From a virus: a stretch of DNA of 22,407 nt. Below the pieces are notes generated by a model, which saw only the letters and a program-made list of their open reading frames with translations, searched no databases and was not told where the DNA came from. Positions 13,750-22,162 of this stretch are shown here, piece by piece. The stretch is taken from the IMG/VR virus record IMGVR_UViG_3300025646_000422, positions 1-22,407 of that record. One strand, 5' to 3'. A program made the translations under genes and the position numbers. Positions within the stretch are counted from its first letter, which is position 1; every line of letters begins with the position of its first letter.

Positions 13750-14508
13750 TTATTTAACCCTGCCCTCTGCGTAAGCCTGCATGATTTCGTCACTCAGAGC
13801 TTCATAGCGGGAAGGATCGGTCATTTTCAGCCTAATGAGATCAGCCCGTCTGTAAACACGCTTTGACGACTCTCCAGAGCCACCTACATCAACTGCTGCG
13901 GCCTTAAGATTTTGCTTACGGGTTTTTTCACCTGCGTCTTCCGTTTGCTTGGTCTTAACGCCCCTCAGTTCCTTGTAGGTAGACAACAATTCATTGGCGC
14001 TATCGTAGTCATATTCGCCATCAGCTTTTGCCCAAAGATTAAGCCTGACCGGACTCATTTTTACCCAATTAACAAACTCAGGGTCTTGCACTACGTTCAC
14101 AAAGTCAGGATGATCTTTGCCCAATCGCTGTTGGACTTGCATCTTTTTAAACTCAGTGGCGGCCTGCCGCGCAGCGAGAATATCGGGATGCTTTTCGACA
14201 GTGCTTTGAATCGCCTTTTTGGGGTCTTCAAAAAAGTCTACTTCCGGTTCTGGTTCTTTCGTAGTTGTCGTAGCGGCGCCGAGATTTTGCTTGATAAGTT
14301 CATCAGCCAGTTTACGGACTTCACCGACTTCTTGAGCCTGCTTGCCGATCAGCTTTTCAGCTTCCTGGTGCATTTTCACGACCTCATCCAGACTTTTACC
14401 CCGATACTTTTCGGGAATGTCCGAACTGGCGGCCTCGACGGTGGACTCCAGCTTTACTTCTTCCGGTTTGATGTCTTCTTGCGACTCGACTTCGGTTTCG
14501 ATCAACAT
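13750..14508 (-). CDS. Capsid scaffolding protein
   Basis: This is a 252-residue, acidic then basic helical protein directly upstream of the capsid gene. The core EKYRGKSLDEVVKMHQEAEK with LIGKQAQEVGEVRKLADELI at about residues 35-80 is the hallmark of phage assembly/scaffold proteins. The Lys/Arg-rich C-terminus would bind the coat. It guides capsid assembly and leaves before or during packaging. The ATG at 14508 was chosen because AGGAAAAGGA precedes it. An in-frame ATG at 14532 has no clear ribosome site. No protease motif is present. Confidence 0.9.
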   Translation of the reverse strand: MLIETEVESQEDIKPEEVKLESTVEAASSDIPEKYRGKSLDEVVKMHQEAEKLIGKQAQEVGEVRKLADELIKQNLGAATTTTKEPEPEVDFFEDPKKAIQSTVEKHPDILAARQAATEFKKMQVQQRLGKDHPDFVNVVQDPEFVNWVKMSPVRLNLWAKADGEYDYDSANELLSTYKELRGVKTKQTEDAGEKTRKQNLKAAAVDVGGSGESSKRVYRRADLIRLKMTDPSRYEALSDEIMQAYAEGRVK

Positions 14509-14563
14509 ATTTATTTCCTTTTCCTGCCTCATTGGGTTGTAGGAGATTAACTCGCCAAAATGG

Positions 14564-14782
14564 TTAAGAGTTAGCTTTTTGCTCTGCCTTCAATTTATCA
14601 AGATGGCGCTGTTCAAATCGTCCATGTGCAGACGGAAATGATCCAGACCAGCCTTCAAGTTGGATGGCGGGAGCCGAAATGATGCGTTTAGCCGACGCAC
14701 CACAGTCACACTGAACGATATTTTGGTCAAAATGAACGTATCGTTCAGTCAAATGCCCATTTTCACAGGCAAATTCATACAT
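14564..14782 (-). CDS. FmdB-like zinc-ribbon protein
   Basis: This is a 72-residue protein with Cys pairs MYEFACENGH and QCDCGASAKRIIS, matching the FmdB-family zinc ribbon. Phage versions with a GWSGSFPSAHGRF segment are common in virion operons, role unknown. The ATG at 14782 starts MYEF, as in the family, and overlaps the previous stop by 8 bp. A TTG three codons upstream (14791) has better spacing from GAGG and would add MKR. Metal binding is likely from four cysteines. A DNA- or protein-contact role is inference. Confidence 0.82.
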   Translation of the reverse strand: MYEFACENGHLTERYVHFDQNIVQCDCGASAKRIISAPAIQLEGWSGSFPSAHGRFEQRHLDKLKAEQKANS

Positions 14783-15017
14783 GCGTTTCAAGTTGTAAAT
14801 CCTCGTAAGTTTTTGCGCTGGCCTCTTGCAAGGTTTTCAGCCATAGCAGGATTGATAGTTCACCACGTTTGAAATGCAGTTGTTTTTCGTTTTCAATGCC
14901 AGAAATACTGTTAAGGCCGGCTATCATGGAATCAATATCCACCATCAAATCAGACCAGCCTTCAGTAGCCATCATTGAAAACCGTTCTTCGTAGTATTTT
15001 TGTAGTTCTGGCGTCAC
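14775..15017 (-). CDS. Hypothetical 80-aa protein
   Basis: This is an 80-residue, helical, acidic protein beginning (M)TPELQKYYEERFSMMATEGW, with a pattern (KQLHFKRGELSILLWLKTL) I recall from environmental phages next to head genes. Function is unknown. The GTG at 15017 is preferred because it overlaps the upstream TGA as GTGA, and an ATG farther upstream would sit deep in the previous gene. The 3' end overlaps the FmdB-like gene by 8 bp. It is probably a minor assembly or chaperone-like protein, but this rests only on position. Confidence 0.75.
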   Translation of the reverse strand: MTPELQKYYEERFSMMATEGWSDLMVDIDSMIAGLNSISGIENEKQLHFKRGELSILLWLKTLQEASAKTYEDLQLETHV

Positions 15018-15355
15018 GCAAACATCTCCACCCAAGCTAAAGAATTTTCGTCCCAAGCGTATTTTTTGCCATCAACAGGCATTGGAATTGGCGCGCTCCA
15101 CAAGCAGTTAGTTTCATTTAGCACCCAAGACGGATAGGGTTTTGGCGGGATAAAAGCATCTCTTTGCTCATCGTATGTATAACCAATACCCGCATAGTTT
15201 TTTCTGATATTTCCGTGGTAGCTTGTTCTCTTACAAATTTGACCTCGGAAATTTCCGTAAAATTGTTCCCAATCGTAAGACGTATCTGTTTCGTCTTTGC
15301 CGACAATGACTTCTACTACAATATTGTTTTCGTCTAAAAAAGCGTAATGTGCCAT
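15014..15355 (-). CDS. Conserved phage protein of unknown function, fibre-adjacent
   Basis: This 113-residue protein starts MAHYAFLDENNIVVEVIVGK. It has RKNYAGIGYTYDEQRDAFIP in the middle and a Trp-rich end (WVLNETNCLWSAPIPMP, then YAWDENSLAWVEM). These three patterns mark a family I know from T4-like and cyanophage genomes, often near fibre genes, with no assigned role. The ATG at 15355 was chosen over an earlier in-frame start because it gives the family start. The end overlaps the next gene as GTGA. A fibre-associated or capping function is plausible from position. Confidence 0.85.
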   Translation of the reverse strand: MAHYAFLDENNIVVEVIVGKDETDTSYDWEQFYGNFRGQICKRTSYHGNIRKNYAGIGYTYDEQRDAFIPPKPYPSWVLNETNCLWSAPIPMPVDGKKYAWDENSLAWVEMFA

Positions 15356-15359
15356 ATAA

Positions 15360-16253
15360 TTACCAATAGATATTGCCGGTTCCGGCGGTAAATTTATATA
15401 TGGTATTACCACCAGATGTTGTTTTTGTATATGTCAAACCAGCGTCTATAGATGATAGGTCTTTATAGGCTGAAGAATACGATATAACAACAATACCTGA
15501 ACCACCAGCGCCGCCGGCATACGCTGTTCCAGACGCAGGTGTAGAGCAACCGCCACCCCCGCCACCAGTATTAGCAGAGCCAGCATTACCCGCGCCGCCA
15601 TTAGAAGTTCCAGCGTTACCGCCGCCACCAGCCCCGCCAGTTCCAACAGTGCCTCCAGAGGTTGTCCCGCCACCTCCACCGCCAGCATAAGTTACACTTG
15701 ATCCGGTAATGCTAGATGCAGACCCCGCGCCGCCGTTACCGCCAGTAGTACCAGTTCCCGCTGCGCCAACAGCACTTGCGCCGCCGCCGCCTCCATCACC
15801 ATAATTAGGCGCTGTAAAAGTAGCTAAACCACCATTATTACCTTGTCCAGAAGTGCCGGTTCCAACACTTCCAGATGTGCTGGCATTTGTAGACGCGCCG
15901 CCGCCAGAACCGCCATTACGTCCATTTGTGTTAGCCGCGGTAGCATTAGACCCACCGCCACCACCGCCACCCGTAGACGTAACGGACGCGAATACCGAAT
16001 CAGAACCATTACCCCCATAATTAGGTGATGCCGCCGTCCCCGCTGATCCTCCAGCTCCTATTGTTACCGTATAGGCTGTTCCACCGGAAACAGATAACGT
16101 AGTAGACCTATAGCCCCCTGCGCCCCCACCGCCACCGCCGTTATACCCGGCGATAGACCCGCCACCGCCACCACCACCAGCAACAACCAAATAAGTAACG
16201 GAGGGAGGCGGGTTTAAAAACGCAGCGATAACGGCTTGTTGAACCGCGCTCAT
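15360..16253 (-). CDS. Glycine-rich tail adhesin
   Basis: This is a 297-residue protein with VTYLVVAGGGGGGGS at about residues 19-33 and glycine runs throughout (to about 252), then GGSGIVVISYSS at 250-261. A C-terminal beta domain (residues 262-297) ends in TIYKFTAGTGNIYW. This architecture matches the glycine-rich domain of phage adhesins and fibre tips. It is thought to fold into polyglycine-II bundles whose loops bind the receptor. It follows the long fibre with a TAATG overlap and should be its tip or a chaperone/adhesin partner. Host range may depend on it. Confidence 0.85.
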   Translation of the reverse strand: MSAVQQAVIAAFLNPPPSVTYLVVAGGGGGGGSIAGYNGGGGGGAGGYRSTTLSVSGGTAYTVTIGAGGSAGTAASPNYGGNGSDSVFASVTSTGGGGGGGSNATAANTNGRNGGSGGGASTNASTSGSVGTGTSGQGNNGGLATFTAPNYGDGGGGGASAVGAAGTGTTGGNGGAGSASSITGSSVTYAGGGGGGTTSGGTVGTGGAGGGGNAGTSNGGAGNAGSANTGGGGGGCSTPASGTAYAGGAGGSGIVVISYSSAYKDLSSIDAGLTYTKTTSGGNTIYKFTAGTGNIYW

Positions 16254-18295
16254 TAGGTAAGCCCCGATCCGCTAATAATCCAAGTTGTGCTGGTCATCTT
16301 TATCGCTGTAGCAACACCATACTGAGCAAGGCTACGCGATCCGGTTGTTCCAGGACCGGCCAAATACATCGTGTCAGTAGTAATTGCGATGGTCACAACT
16401 TGAGAAGTCATATTGATGAATGTGAGCGCAGTTCCAATAGCGTAGGCAACCGAACCGTTAGCAGGAATAGTAAATGTTCTGGCGTTTGCATCGGTTGACG
16501 GATGCAGAATTGCTTTACCAGAATCGGCCAATACCAATGTATATGCAGCAGATTGTGAATTGATAGGTATATTTCTAAAACCTACTGAATCTGTGCCATC
16601 CACAGTGCAGGACGACAGAGTTCCACTAGACGGAGTTCCCAATACGGGGGTAGTAAGCGTTGGACTTGTAAGCGTCTTATTGGTTAGTGTTTCAGACCCC
16701 GCAAGCGTTGCCAGTGTTCCGGTAGTTGGAAGCGTTACGCCGGTAGTTCCACTTACAGTCAGTGTAGTTGCAAAATTACCGCTGATCGTCAAAGTACTCG
16801 CAGAATTATTGGCGACACCAGTGCCGCCATTTGCAGGGCTAAGTGTTCCTGTAACACCCGTAGACAGCGGAAGACCTGTAGCGTTGGTCAATGTGCCACT
16901 AGAAGGGGTGCCTAACGCGCCACCGTTTACGACAAATGCGCCTGCCGATCCAGTATTAATCCCAAGAGCAGTAACAACGCCAGTTCCGGTAGTTACGGTT
17001 GAAGGCGCAACCCCCGCGCCGCCTCCGACTACCAAGGCATTGGCTACCAGCGCGTTAGACGATACCAGCGTGCCAGAGGCACTAAACGCCAAAACGCCGC
17101 CACTGGTGCCTGAAGTCAATCCAGTGCCACCGTTGGCTACAGGCAAAGTGCCGGTAACGCCTGTAGAAAGCGGCAATCCGGTTGCATTAGAGAGCGTGGC
17201 GCTGGATGGTGTGCCAAGTGCACCTCCGTTAACTACAAAAGCGCCAGATGTTCCGGTATTCGTGCCAAGAGCCGTAGCAACACCGGTGCCAAGACCAGAT
17301 ACACCAGTAGATACCGGTAATCCGGTTGCATTGGTCAACGTGCCACTGGTAGGAGTGCCGAGTGCGCCACCATTTACTACAAATGCCCCCGCCGATCCCG
17401 TGTTGACACCGAGCGCGGTGACAACTCCTGTTCCGGTAGTCGTTGTCGCCGGGGCAGCACCAGCGCCGCCGCCCAAAACAATAGCATTTGCCGCCAATGC
17501 CGCAGAACTTGCCCAAACCGATGAACTTGAAAAATACGGCACCCCACCGGAAGTCCCCGCTACGGTTAGGGCCAGCGTGCCGCTAGTCGTAATCGGTGAG
17601 CCTGATACGGATATGAGGCCGCCGGTAAATGTCTGCGCTACCGAAGTAACCGTTCCGCTACCACCACCACCACCAACCGTGGCCCATGAAGTATTGGTGC
17701 CGTCAGTCGTCAGAAATTTACCGCTATTTCCGGTTTGCGACGGAATCAGGGTATCAATCTGCGTTTGCAGCGAGGTAAGCGTATCCAATACAGACTGCGA
17801 AGTGCCACCACCATTGGTAATAACCTTGATTTGTTCGGCCAGATTGGGCGCAATGACTTCGCCTACGTTGATTTCGCGACCGGAAGACAGACCGATAATC
17901 AAACTACCATCAAAGTCAATCCGCGCATCTGTAACCGATACGCCATCAGCACCGTCAGCACCGTCCATGCCCGGTTTGCCATCGGCGCCGCGAGCGCCTG
18001 GCGCACCATCACGCCCATTTTTTCCATCCTTACCGTTACGCCCGTCACGCCCGTTGATACCATCGCGGCCGTCTTTAATCGTAAGAATACGTTTTTCCAG
18101 CGATCCGCTGATGGAATCGTAGCGTTCCTGCAAATCTGCTTCAATTTTCTTCAGGGCGTCAACGACAAGCTGCACATTCTCTGCAACTTTCTTGCGTTGC
18201 AACTCACGCGCTTCGTTTACAGAATTATCAATCGCGCTGAATACGTTATCAGCGATACCATCAAGCATGTTCTTATCTGACGGTTCGGTAGCCAT
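16253..18295 (-). CDS. Long tail fibre with collagen-like and repeated modules
   Basis: This is a 680-residue fibre. An N-terminal helical region (1-72, heptad-rich) is followed by a collagen-like Gly-X-Y stretch at residues 76-118 (15 Gly at triplet spacing). Then comes Thr/Ser/Gly repeat sequence. A module with GAFVVNGGALGTP occurs three times (about 288-331, 336-380, 436-481), inside a larger repeated block of about 80 residues. TGTLPVANGGTG-type linkers are typical of phage fibres. The C-terminus (580-680) is a separate beta domain. The start overlaps the portal stop as TAATG. A receptor-binding role is likely. Its position between portal and scaffold is unusual. Confidence 0.88.
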   Translation of the reverse strand: MATEPSDKNMLDGIADNVFSAIDNSVNEARELQRKKVAENVQLVVDALKKIEADLQERYDSISGSLEKRILTIKDGRDGINGRDGRNGKDGKNGRDGAPGARGADGKPGMDGADGADGVSVTDARIDFDGSLIIGLSSGREINVGEVIAPNLAEQIKVITNGGGTSQSVLDTLTSLQTQIDTLIPSQTGNSGKFLTTDGTNTSWATVGGGGGSGTVTSVAQTFTGGLISVSGSPITTSGTLALTVAGTSGGVPYFSSSSVWASSAALAANAIVLGGGAGAAPATTTTGTGVVTALGVNTGSAGAFVVNGGALGTPTSGTLTNATGLPVSTGVSGLGTGVATALGTNTGTSGAFVVNGGALGTPSSATLSNATGLPLSTGVTGTLPVANGGTGLTSGTSGGVLAFSASGTLVSSNALVANALVVGGGAGVAPSTVTTGTGVVTALGINTGSAGAFVVNGGALGTPSSGTLTNATGLPLSTGVTGTLSPANGGTGVANNSASTLTISGNFATTLTVSGTTGVTLPTTGTLATLAGSETLTNKTLTSPTLTTPVLGTPSSGTLSSCTVDGTDSVGFRNIPINSQSAAYTLVLADSGKAILHPSTDANARTFTIPANGSVAYAIGTALTFINMTSQVVTIAITTDTMYLAGPGTTGSRSLAQYGVATAIKMTSTTWIISGSGLT
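16853..17434 (-). repeat. Three imperfect DNA repeats inside the tail fibre
   Basis: Three units of about 132-138 bp lie at 17303-17434, 17156-17290 and 16853-16990, each encoding a GAFVVNGGALGTP module. Unit 3 and unit 1 also share flanking sequence (an Ala-rich VGGGAG block before the module), so the longest duplication is about 80 codons. They could recombine and change fibre length. Confidence 0.75.
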
Positions 18296-20373
18296 TATTT
18301 CAACGCCTCGGAAAGTTTTGTCAGAAACTCAGTTTCTACATTGGCCGCGCTATCTCTGGCCTTTGTCATTTGAAGCTCGACAATTTTGCTTTTATTTTTG
18401 ATATCGGCTTCTTTTAGCATCAATTCCGCAATTTTCACCCGCTTATCAAATTCGCGGCTGTTAGCATCATCAGCATTAGGCAGATTCTTGGTGACCGATG
18501 CCAGTGCTTTTGCCTTGACTTCTTCCGGCATCAACTGCGCTTCGGTCAGAAGTTTCTGCGCTTCAGCACGATTCTGCTCGGCCTGCGTGGTATTTACCGC
18601 GATTTGCGCCTGTGCAGCCTGCAACGCCAACTGCTGCTGGATACGCTGCGTTTCCTGCGCCTGCGGATCGGGTTGCGCCATCTTGTCGAGCATATCAATC
18701 AGTTCATACCGATTGGTAAGGCTGGAATTGCTCAAAATGCCCTTCAAAATGACCGGCAGAACCGGCGTATCCGGCCCCAATGTCTGCAACAGGCCGATAA
18801 ATTGTTGCTGTTCGTATTCCCGCGCAATGATGCCAAGTGTCGCCGTAGGTATGAACTTCATATCTACCGACGGATATCGTTCGGGATCGAACTGCATATA
18901 CCGATACGCTGCTTTGTAGATAAACGGAATCAGGAAATCTTCCTGAAAATTAACCAGCGTGCGCTTGTATTTCTTGATGATCGTGGCGACAGCCATCGAC
19001 AGACCGGCGCCATCGCGGTTTGATTGCGACACCATGTTCTGCGAATCAAGCGTGCCGGTCGATTGCAGCAACATCGTTTCAAAGGCTTTGGCCGTTTCAA
19101 GATTGCTGCCGTCCGTATTGCCGAATTTGAACGGGTAGAGAATCTCGCTCGGTGCGCCGTTGGTCAAAAACGCTTTGCCCGGCTTCACTTCAAACTTCGC
19201 CCCGCGCGGCAGCCGTGTGGCGTCTACCGCGATCATGGGGCTGGTCGTCAGCGCCAGCGAGTCCAAGTGCGACCGCACCTGCGCGTCGATGGCTTTCTGC
19301 ATGTTGTAGGCTTTTTCAATCGTTCCACGCCCCAACAACCGATTTGGCACCGTATCGTCCTGATACGCAATGACCGGACGATCCTTCATCATATACGGGC
19401 TTTCTTCGGCTTTCAGCAGCACACTTTCGTTGGCAATGACAACGATAGCCTCCACCATGTCCGAATACTCATCTTGCGCCGATTCTTCTGGAAAGAGGTC
19501 AACCACGTCCTCATTGTCCGACTTGCTCAACAGTTCCCGCGGCACCAGCCCGTAATAGGTGAGCAAACGCACCTTGTCGTCCTGGTATTGCGTGATCTCC
19601 TGCGTCGGCTCCAGCTTGGTGTCTTCCGCGTCAGTGCCAAGTGCCACCTTGCGGTAGATACCATCCTCCTGTCCTTTGACGATCTTGTGCAGCGAAATAT
19701 ACTTTTCCACCGCTACACCCATGCAATCGTCTACGCTTGTGCCATTGGGGTCAAACAGAAAGTTTTTAGGGTTGACCGGCACGATCTTGACGCCAATGCG
19801 CGTCTTTTGCTCAACGCCAATGGCGGCTTGCGCCATTTCGCCCGGTATCGGTTTGGTAGCCGGCACAAAGGTCGTATCCGTCACCACGGTAATCTCACCG
19901 ATGCCGGTGCCGTAAATTTCGGCCATCAGTTCAATCTGGTCGATGGACTTCCTGATCTTGTCGATCTTGAAGTCTTCCATCAACTGCGCTTTGATAAGTT
20001 CTACATCCAGCGGGTTTTTATTGATATCGCGGATATCATCCTTGATGTCAAAAAAGTCACCTTGCCCAAAGATGGCTTCCATGATCTCCGCGTGCCGCGT
20101 TTCCACCGCTTGCTGTGCGGCCGGCGTCACAATGCGGCTGCGCTCGGAGTCGCGCATCTTGTCCTGCGACGACCATTGCCCGCGGAAGATACGTTCGTAT
20201 TCTTCCCACAAGGCCAGATAGTTCGTATCGCGGTAATTACGCCAGCGTTCGCAATGATCGTTTACGAATCCGACAAGTTCGTTGTCTTTCTCACTGGGAA
20301 TCTGATACTCAAAACCCCCAGTCGATTCGTTTTCATTCTCGTCGTTGCCGCCGTTTTCGTTTTCAAGTGCCAT
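18295..20373 (-). CDS. Portal protein, P22-like
   Basis: This 692-residue protein forms the dodecameric DNA gateway of the capsid. Residues 35-100 (HCERWRNYRDTNYLALWEEY, then IVTPAAQQAVETRHAEIMEA) match the P22-type portal. The middle includes FLFDPNGTSVDD and the later DRPVIAYQDDTVPNRLLGRG. The C-terminal 130 residues are Gln/Ala-rich coiled coil (QRIQQQLALQAAQAQIAVNT), like the P22 barrel. The length is near P22 gp1 (725). GGGGG precedes the ATG. It sits one base after the terminase and overlaps the fibre gene by one base. Confidence 0.93.
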   Translation of the reverse strand: MALENENGGNDENENESTGGFEYQIPSEKDNELVGFVNDHCERWRNYRDTNYLALWEEYERIFRGQWSSQDKMRDSERSRIVTPAAQQAVETRHAEIMEAIFGQGDFFDIKDDIRDINKNPLDVELIKAQLMEDFKIDKIRKSIDQIELMAEIYGTGIGEITVVTDTTFVPATKPIPGEMAQAAIGVEQKTRIGVKIVPVNPKNFLFDPNGTSVDDCMGVAVEKYISLHKIVKGQEDGIYRKVALGTDAEDTKLEPTQEITQYQDDKVRLLTYYGLVPRELLSKSDNEDVVDLFPEESAQDEYSDMVEAIVVIANESVLLKAEESPYMMKDRPVIAYQDDTVPNRLLGRGTIEKAYNMQKAIDAQVRSHLDSLALTTSPMIAVDATRLPRGAKFEVKPGKAFLTNGAPSEILYPFKFGNTDGSNLETAKAFETMLLQSTGTLDSQNMVSQSNRDGAGLSMAVATIIKKYKRTLVNFQEDFLIPFIYKAAYRYMQFDPERYPSVDMKFIPTATLGIIAREYEQQQFIGLLQTLGPDTPVLPVILKGILSNSSLTNRYELIDMLDKMAQPDPQAQETQRIQQQLALQAAQAQIAVNTTQAEQNRAEAQKLLTEAQLMPEEVKAKALASVTKNLPNADDANSREFDKRVKIAELMLKEADIKNKSKIVELQMTKARDSAANVETEFLTKLSEALK

Positions 20374-20374
20374 A

Positions 20375-21631
20375 TCAAACCCCCGCCACTACATCTATAG
20401 GCGACCAGTTATCCTGTTGATCCTCGAAATACGACGTTATCGCCAGTTGGTCTATATAAGACAGCGCGTCGGGCAGGTCGTCATGGACGCCCTGCGCGGG
20501 AAACATAAGCAACTGATCCACGAAATCATCAAAATCTTCGTCACTGTTCAAAACCACACGGCCGTGCTCAAACCGACCCTGTAACGCCCAAATAACCCTG
20601 TCGGCTTTTTTACGGTTGCCGTGTGTCAAATCAATTATATGAGAATATACATTATAGCTACGCATCAAGTCACTCAAATACGGCAAAACCGCATTTTTGA
20701 GCGCCCCGCGTTCGATTCCGACCGAAATCGGCCGGAAGTCCCGTATGGCGGTCAGGATTTTTGAGGCAGTTTCCTTGATATCCCACCGCCCGTGTTCGAT
20801 CTTTTTAACCCACCACTTGCCATCGTCAGTAACTTTGACCACAGCAATCGCAGATTCGTCCAGCCTTTTGCGGGAATTGGACGCTTGACGGGCGACTTCC
20901 TCGAAACCCGCGAGGTCGCACGCGATGTAGTAGCTGCCTTCCTGCGGTTCGTCGCCATACTTTATCCACTCCTCTTTGAATACGTCGCTGCCGGCGGTGT
21001 CAAAGCTCGCCATGTATTCCTGCTTGAAACTGAAGCTTGATAGCGTTTTCTTCGCGCTCTCGATCTCCTTTGGGTCAATCATCGGGTTGTCTTTGGTCGT
21101 AAAGTGCCACGACTTCCAATCCGTATCCTCACCATTCTTGCCCAGGTTAAACAGATCGTAGAACCAATTTCGGCCTTTTGGCGTTCCGATAAAGATCGCG
21201 CGGCCCTTACGGTCGCTCAAGCTGGCGCGAATGACCTGCTCCCACGCCTCTACCTTGATATCGGCCACTTCGTCCAGCACCGCATACGTGAGGCTAACCC
21301 CGCGCAGCGTATCCGGTCGATCCGCGCCCCGCACATAGATGCGCGCGCCGTTGATAAGCGTGATATCCAAGTTATTGACGTGGCTCGACTGGATCACCTC
21401 CCGCCCCAAATCCAGCAGCAAATCCCAAATAATCTGCCGCGACTGGCCCATCGTCGGACTGACATACAGCACCGCGCTACCTTGCGGGCATCTCAAGCCT
21501 TCAATCAGCAGCGTTGTTGCCGCCAAACGTGATTTACCGCAACGCCGCCCTGCCGCGATGACCTTGAACCGCGTTGTATCTTTGAAAACTTCTTGCTGCC
21601 ACGGCAGCAGACTGAAGTTCAAATCGGCCAT
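20375..21631 (-). CDS. terL: Terminase large subunit
   Basis: This 418-residue motor pumps and cuts phage DNA. The ATPase has Walker A AAGRRCGKS at residues 26-34, Walker B LTYAVLDE at 114-121 and a coupling motif IGTPKG at 148-153. The nuclease half has CDLAG with Asp239, GIERG with Glu307, and DDLPDAL with Asp388, the usual acidic triad. It starts with a TAATG overlap after the small subunit. No intein or frameshift is seen. The set of motifs makes the assignment secure. The packaging strategy (headful or cos) cannot be deduced from this alone. Confidence 0.96.
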   Translation of the reverse strand: MADLNFSLLPWQQEVFKDTTRFKVIAAGRRCGKSRLAATTLLIEGLRCPQGSAVLYVSPTMGQSRQIIWDLLLDLGREVIQSSHVNNLDITLINGARIYVRGADRPDTLRGVSLTYAVLDEVADIKVEAWEQVIRASLSDRKGRAIFIGTPKGRNWFYDLFNLGKNGEDTDWKSWHFTTKDNPMIDPKEIESAKKTLSSFSFKQEYMASFDTAGSDVFKEEWIKYGDEPQEGSYYIACDLAGFEEVARQASNSRKRLDESAIAVVKVTDDGKWWVKKIEHGRWDIKETASKILTAIRDFRPISVGIERGALKNAVLPYLSDLMRSYNVYSHIIDLTHGNRKKADRVIWALQGRFEHGRVVLNSDEDFDDFVDQLLMFPAQGVHDDLPDALSYIDQLAITSYFEDQQDNWSPIDVVAGV

Positions 21632-21978
21632 TAACCAATGTTCTCCGGCTCTTGCGGCTCGATAGCGGCGTCGATAACGGCGCCGGTGGATATTTCACCG
21701 ATACCCGTGATGTTGATCGTCACAGCACTACGATGCCCCTTGTCTTTCTCAAACATGCTAACGGGCAATGTGCGCTCCATACACAGCTTCAATGCGGCCA
21801 TCTGGCTTGGGTGCGCGTCATCGAGCGCAATATCCACAACCTTCTGCACCACACGCGAACCACTTGAATCGAGAAGCATTTGCTTTAACTCGTTCAACTT
21901 CTGATAGTCCGTTTTCGGCAGCGTCTTTGGTGCGCGATACCGTTGGGGCCTACCGTTTTTAGCCGGTGGATTGTCCAT
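21631..21978 (-). CDS. Terminase small subunit-like protein
   Basis: This is a 115-residue protein with a basic, proline-rich start (MDNPPAKNGRPQRYRAPKTL). A helical core about residues 28-75 (KLNELKQMLLDSSGSRVVQK, then ALDDAHPSQMAALKLCMERT) fits a small DNA-binding subunit that selects phage DNA for packaging. It lies directly before the large subunit with a TAATG overlap. The first ATG has no Shine-Dalgarno site, and a promoter-like element is close upstream. A leaderless message is possible. The subunit call is based on position and helical core, since this family is diverse. Confidence 0.75.
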   Translation of the reverse strand: MDNPPAKNGRPQRYRAPKTLPKTDYQKLNELKQMLLDSSGSRVVQKVVDIALDDAHPSQMAALKLCMERTLPVSMFEKDKGHRSAVTINITGIGEISTGAVIDAAIEPQEPENIG

Positions 21979-21986
21979 AGCGCAGC

Positions 21987-22016
21987 ACTATACAGCATTA
22001 TTGTCAAGATTGTCAT
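21987..22016 (-). promoter_or_regulatory. Candidate promoter for the late operon
   Basis: On the - strand ATGACA (22011-22016) and TATAGT (21987-21992) lie 18 bases apart. Each differs from the sigma-70 consensus at one position. Transcription would start at about 21979-21981, next to the ATG at 21978, so the message would be almost leaderless. A TTGACA nearby (22002-22007) is badly spaced to this -10. Confidence 0.5.
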
Positions 22017-22041
22017 TGCCGTTTAACTGCTAACCGCTATT

Positions 22042-22060
22042 CGTAAGGATATGCCTTACG
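22042..22060. other. Perfect 7-bp hairpin upstream of the late operon
   Basis: CGTAAGG (22042-22048) and CCTTACG (22054-22060) form a perfect stem with a 5-base loop. A run of six T begins ten bases later (22071-22076) on the + strand. It could be a weak + strand terminator, or an operator near the candidate late promoter. Confidence 0.5.
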
Positions 22061-22162
22061 CCCGTTTGACTTTTTTCTGAGGGTTGGGGGCACCGCAAAT
22101 TTCTCGTGCCACCGCCTACCCCCTCCCCCCCCATGCTTCGAGCCGCCAGCCACCAGGCACGC

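Noticed and set aside
14508-16253. Diversity-generating retroelement acting on the glycine-rich adhesin
   Set aside because: No reverse transcriptase and no template/variable repeat pair with adenine-biased differences is visible in the window.
16560-18122. 520-aa open frame on the + strand opposite the tail fibre
   Set aside because: It is a mirror of the Thr/Gly-rich repeats (Pro/Val-rich), has no coupling or ribosome site, and would be a lone + strand gene inside the late operon.
19024-20400. 458-aa open frame on the + strand opposite the portal gene
   Set aside because: It lies antisense to a clearly coding portal with good motifs. Its Arg/His/Leu-rich composition is typical of an antisense shadow.
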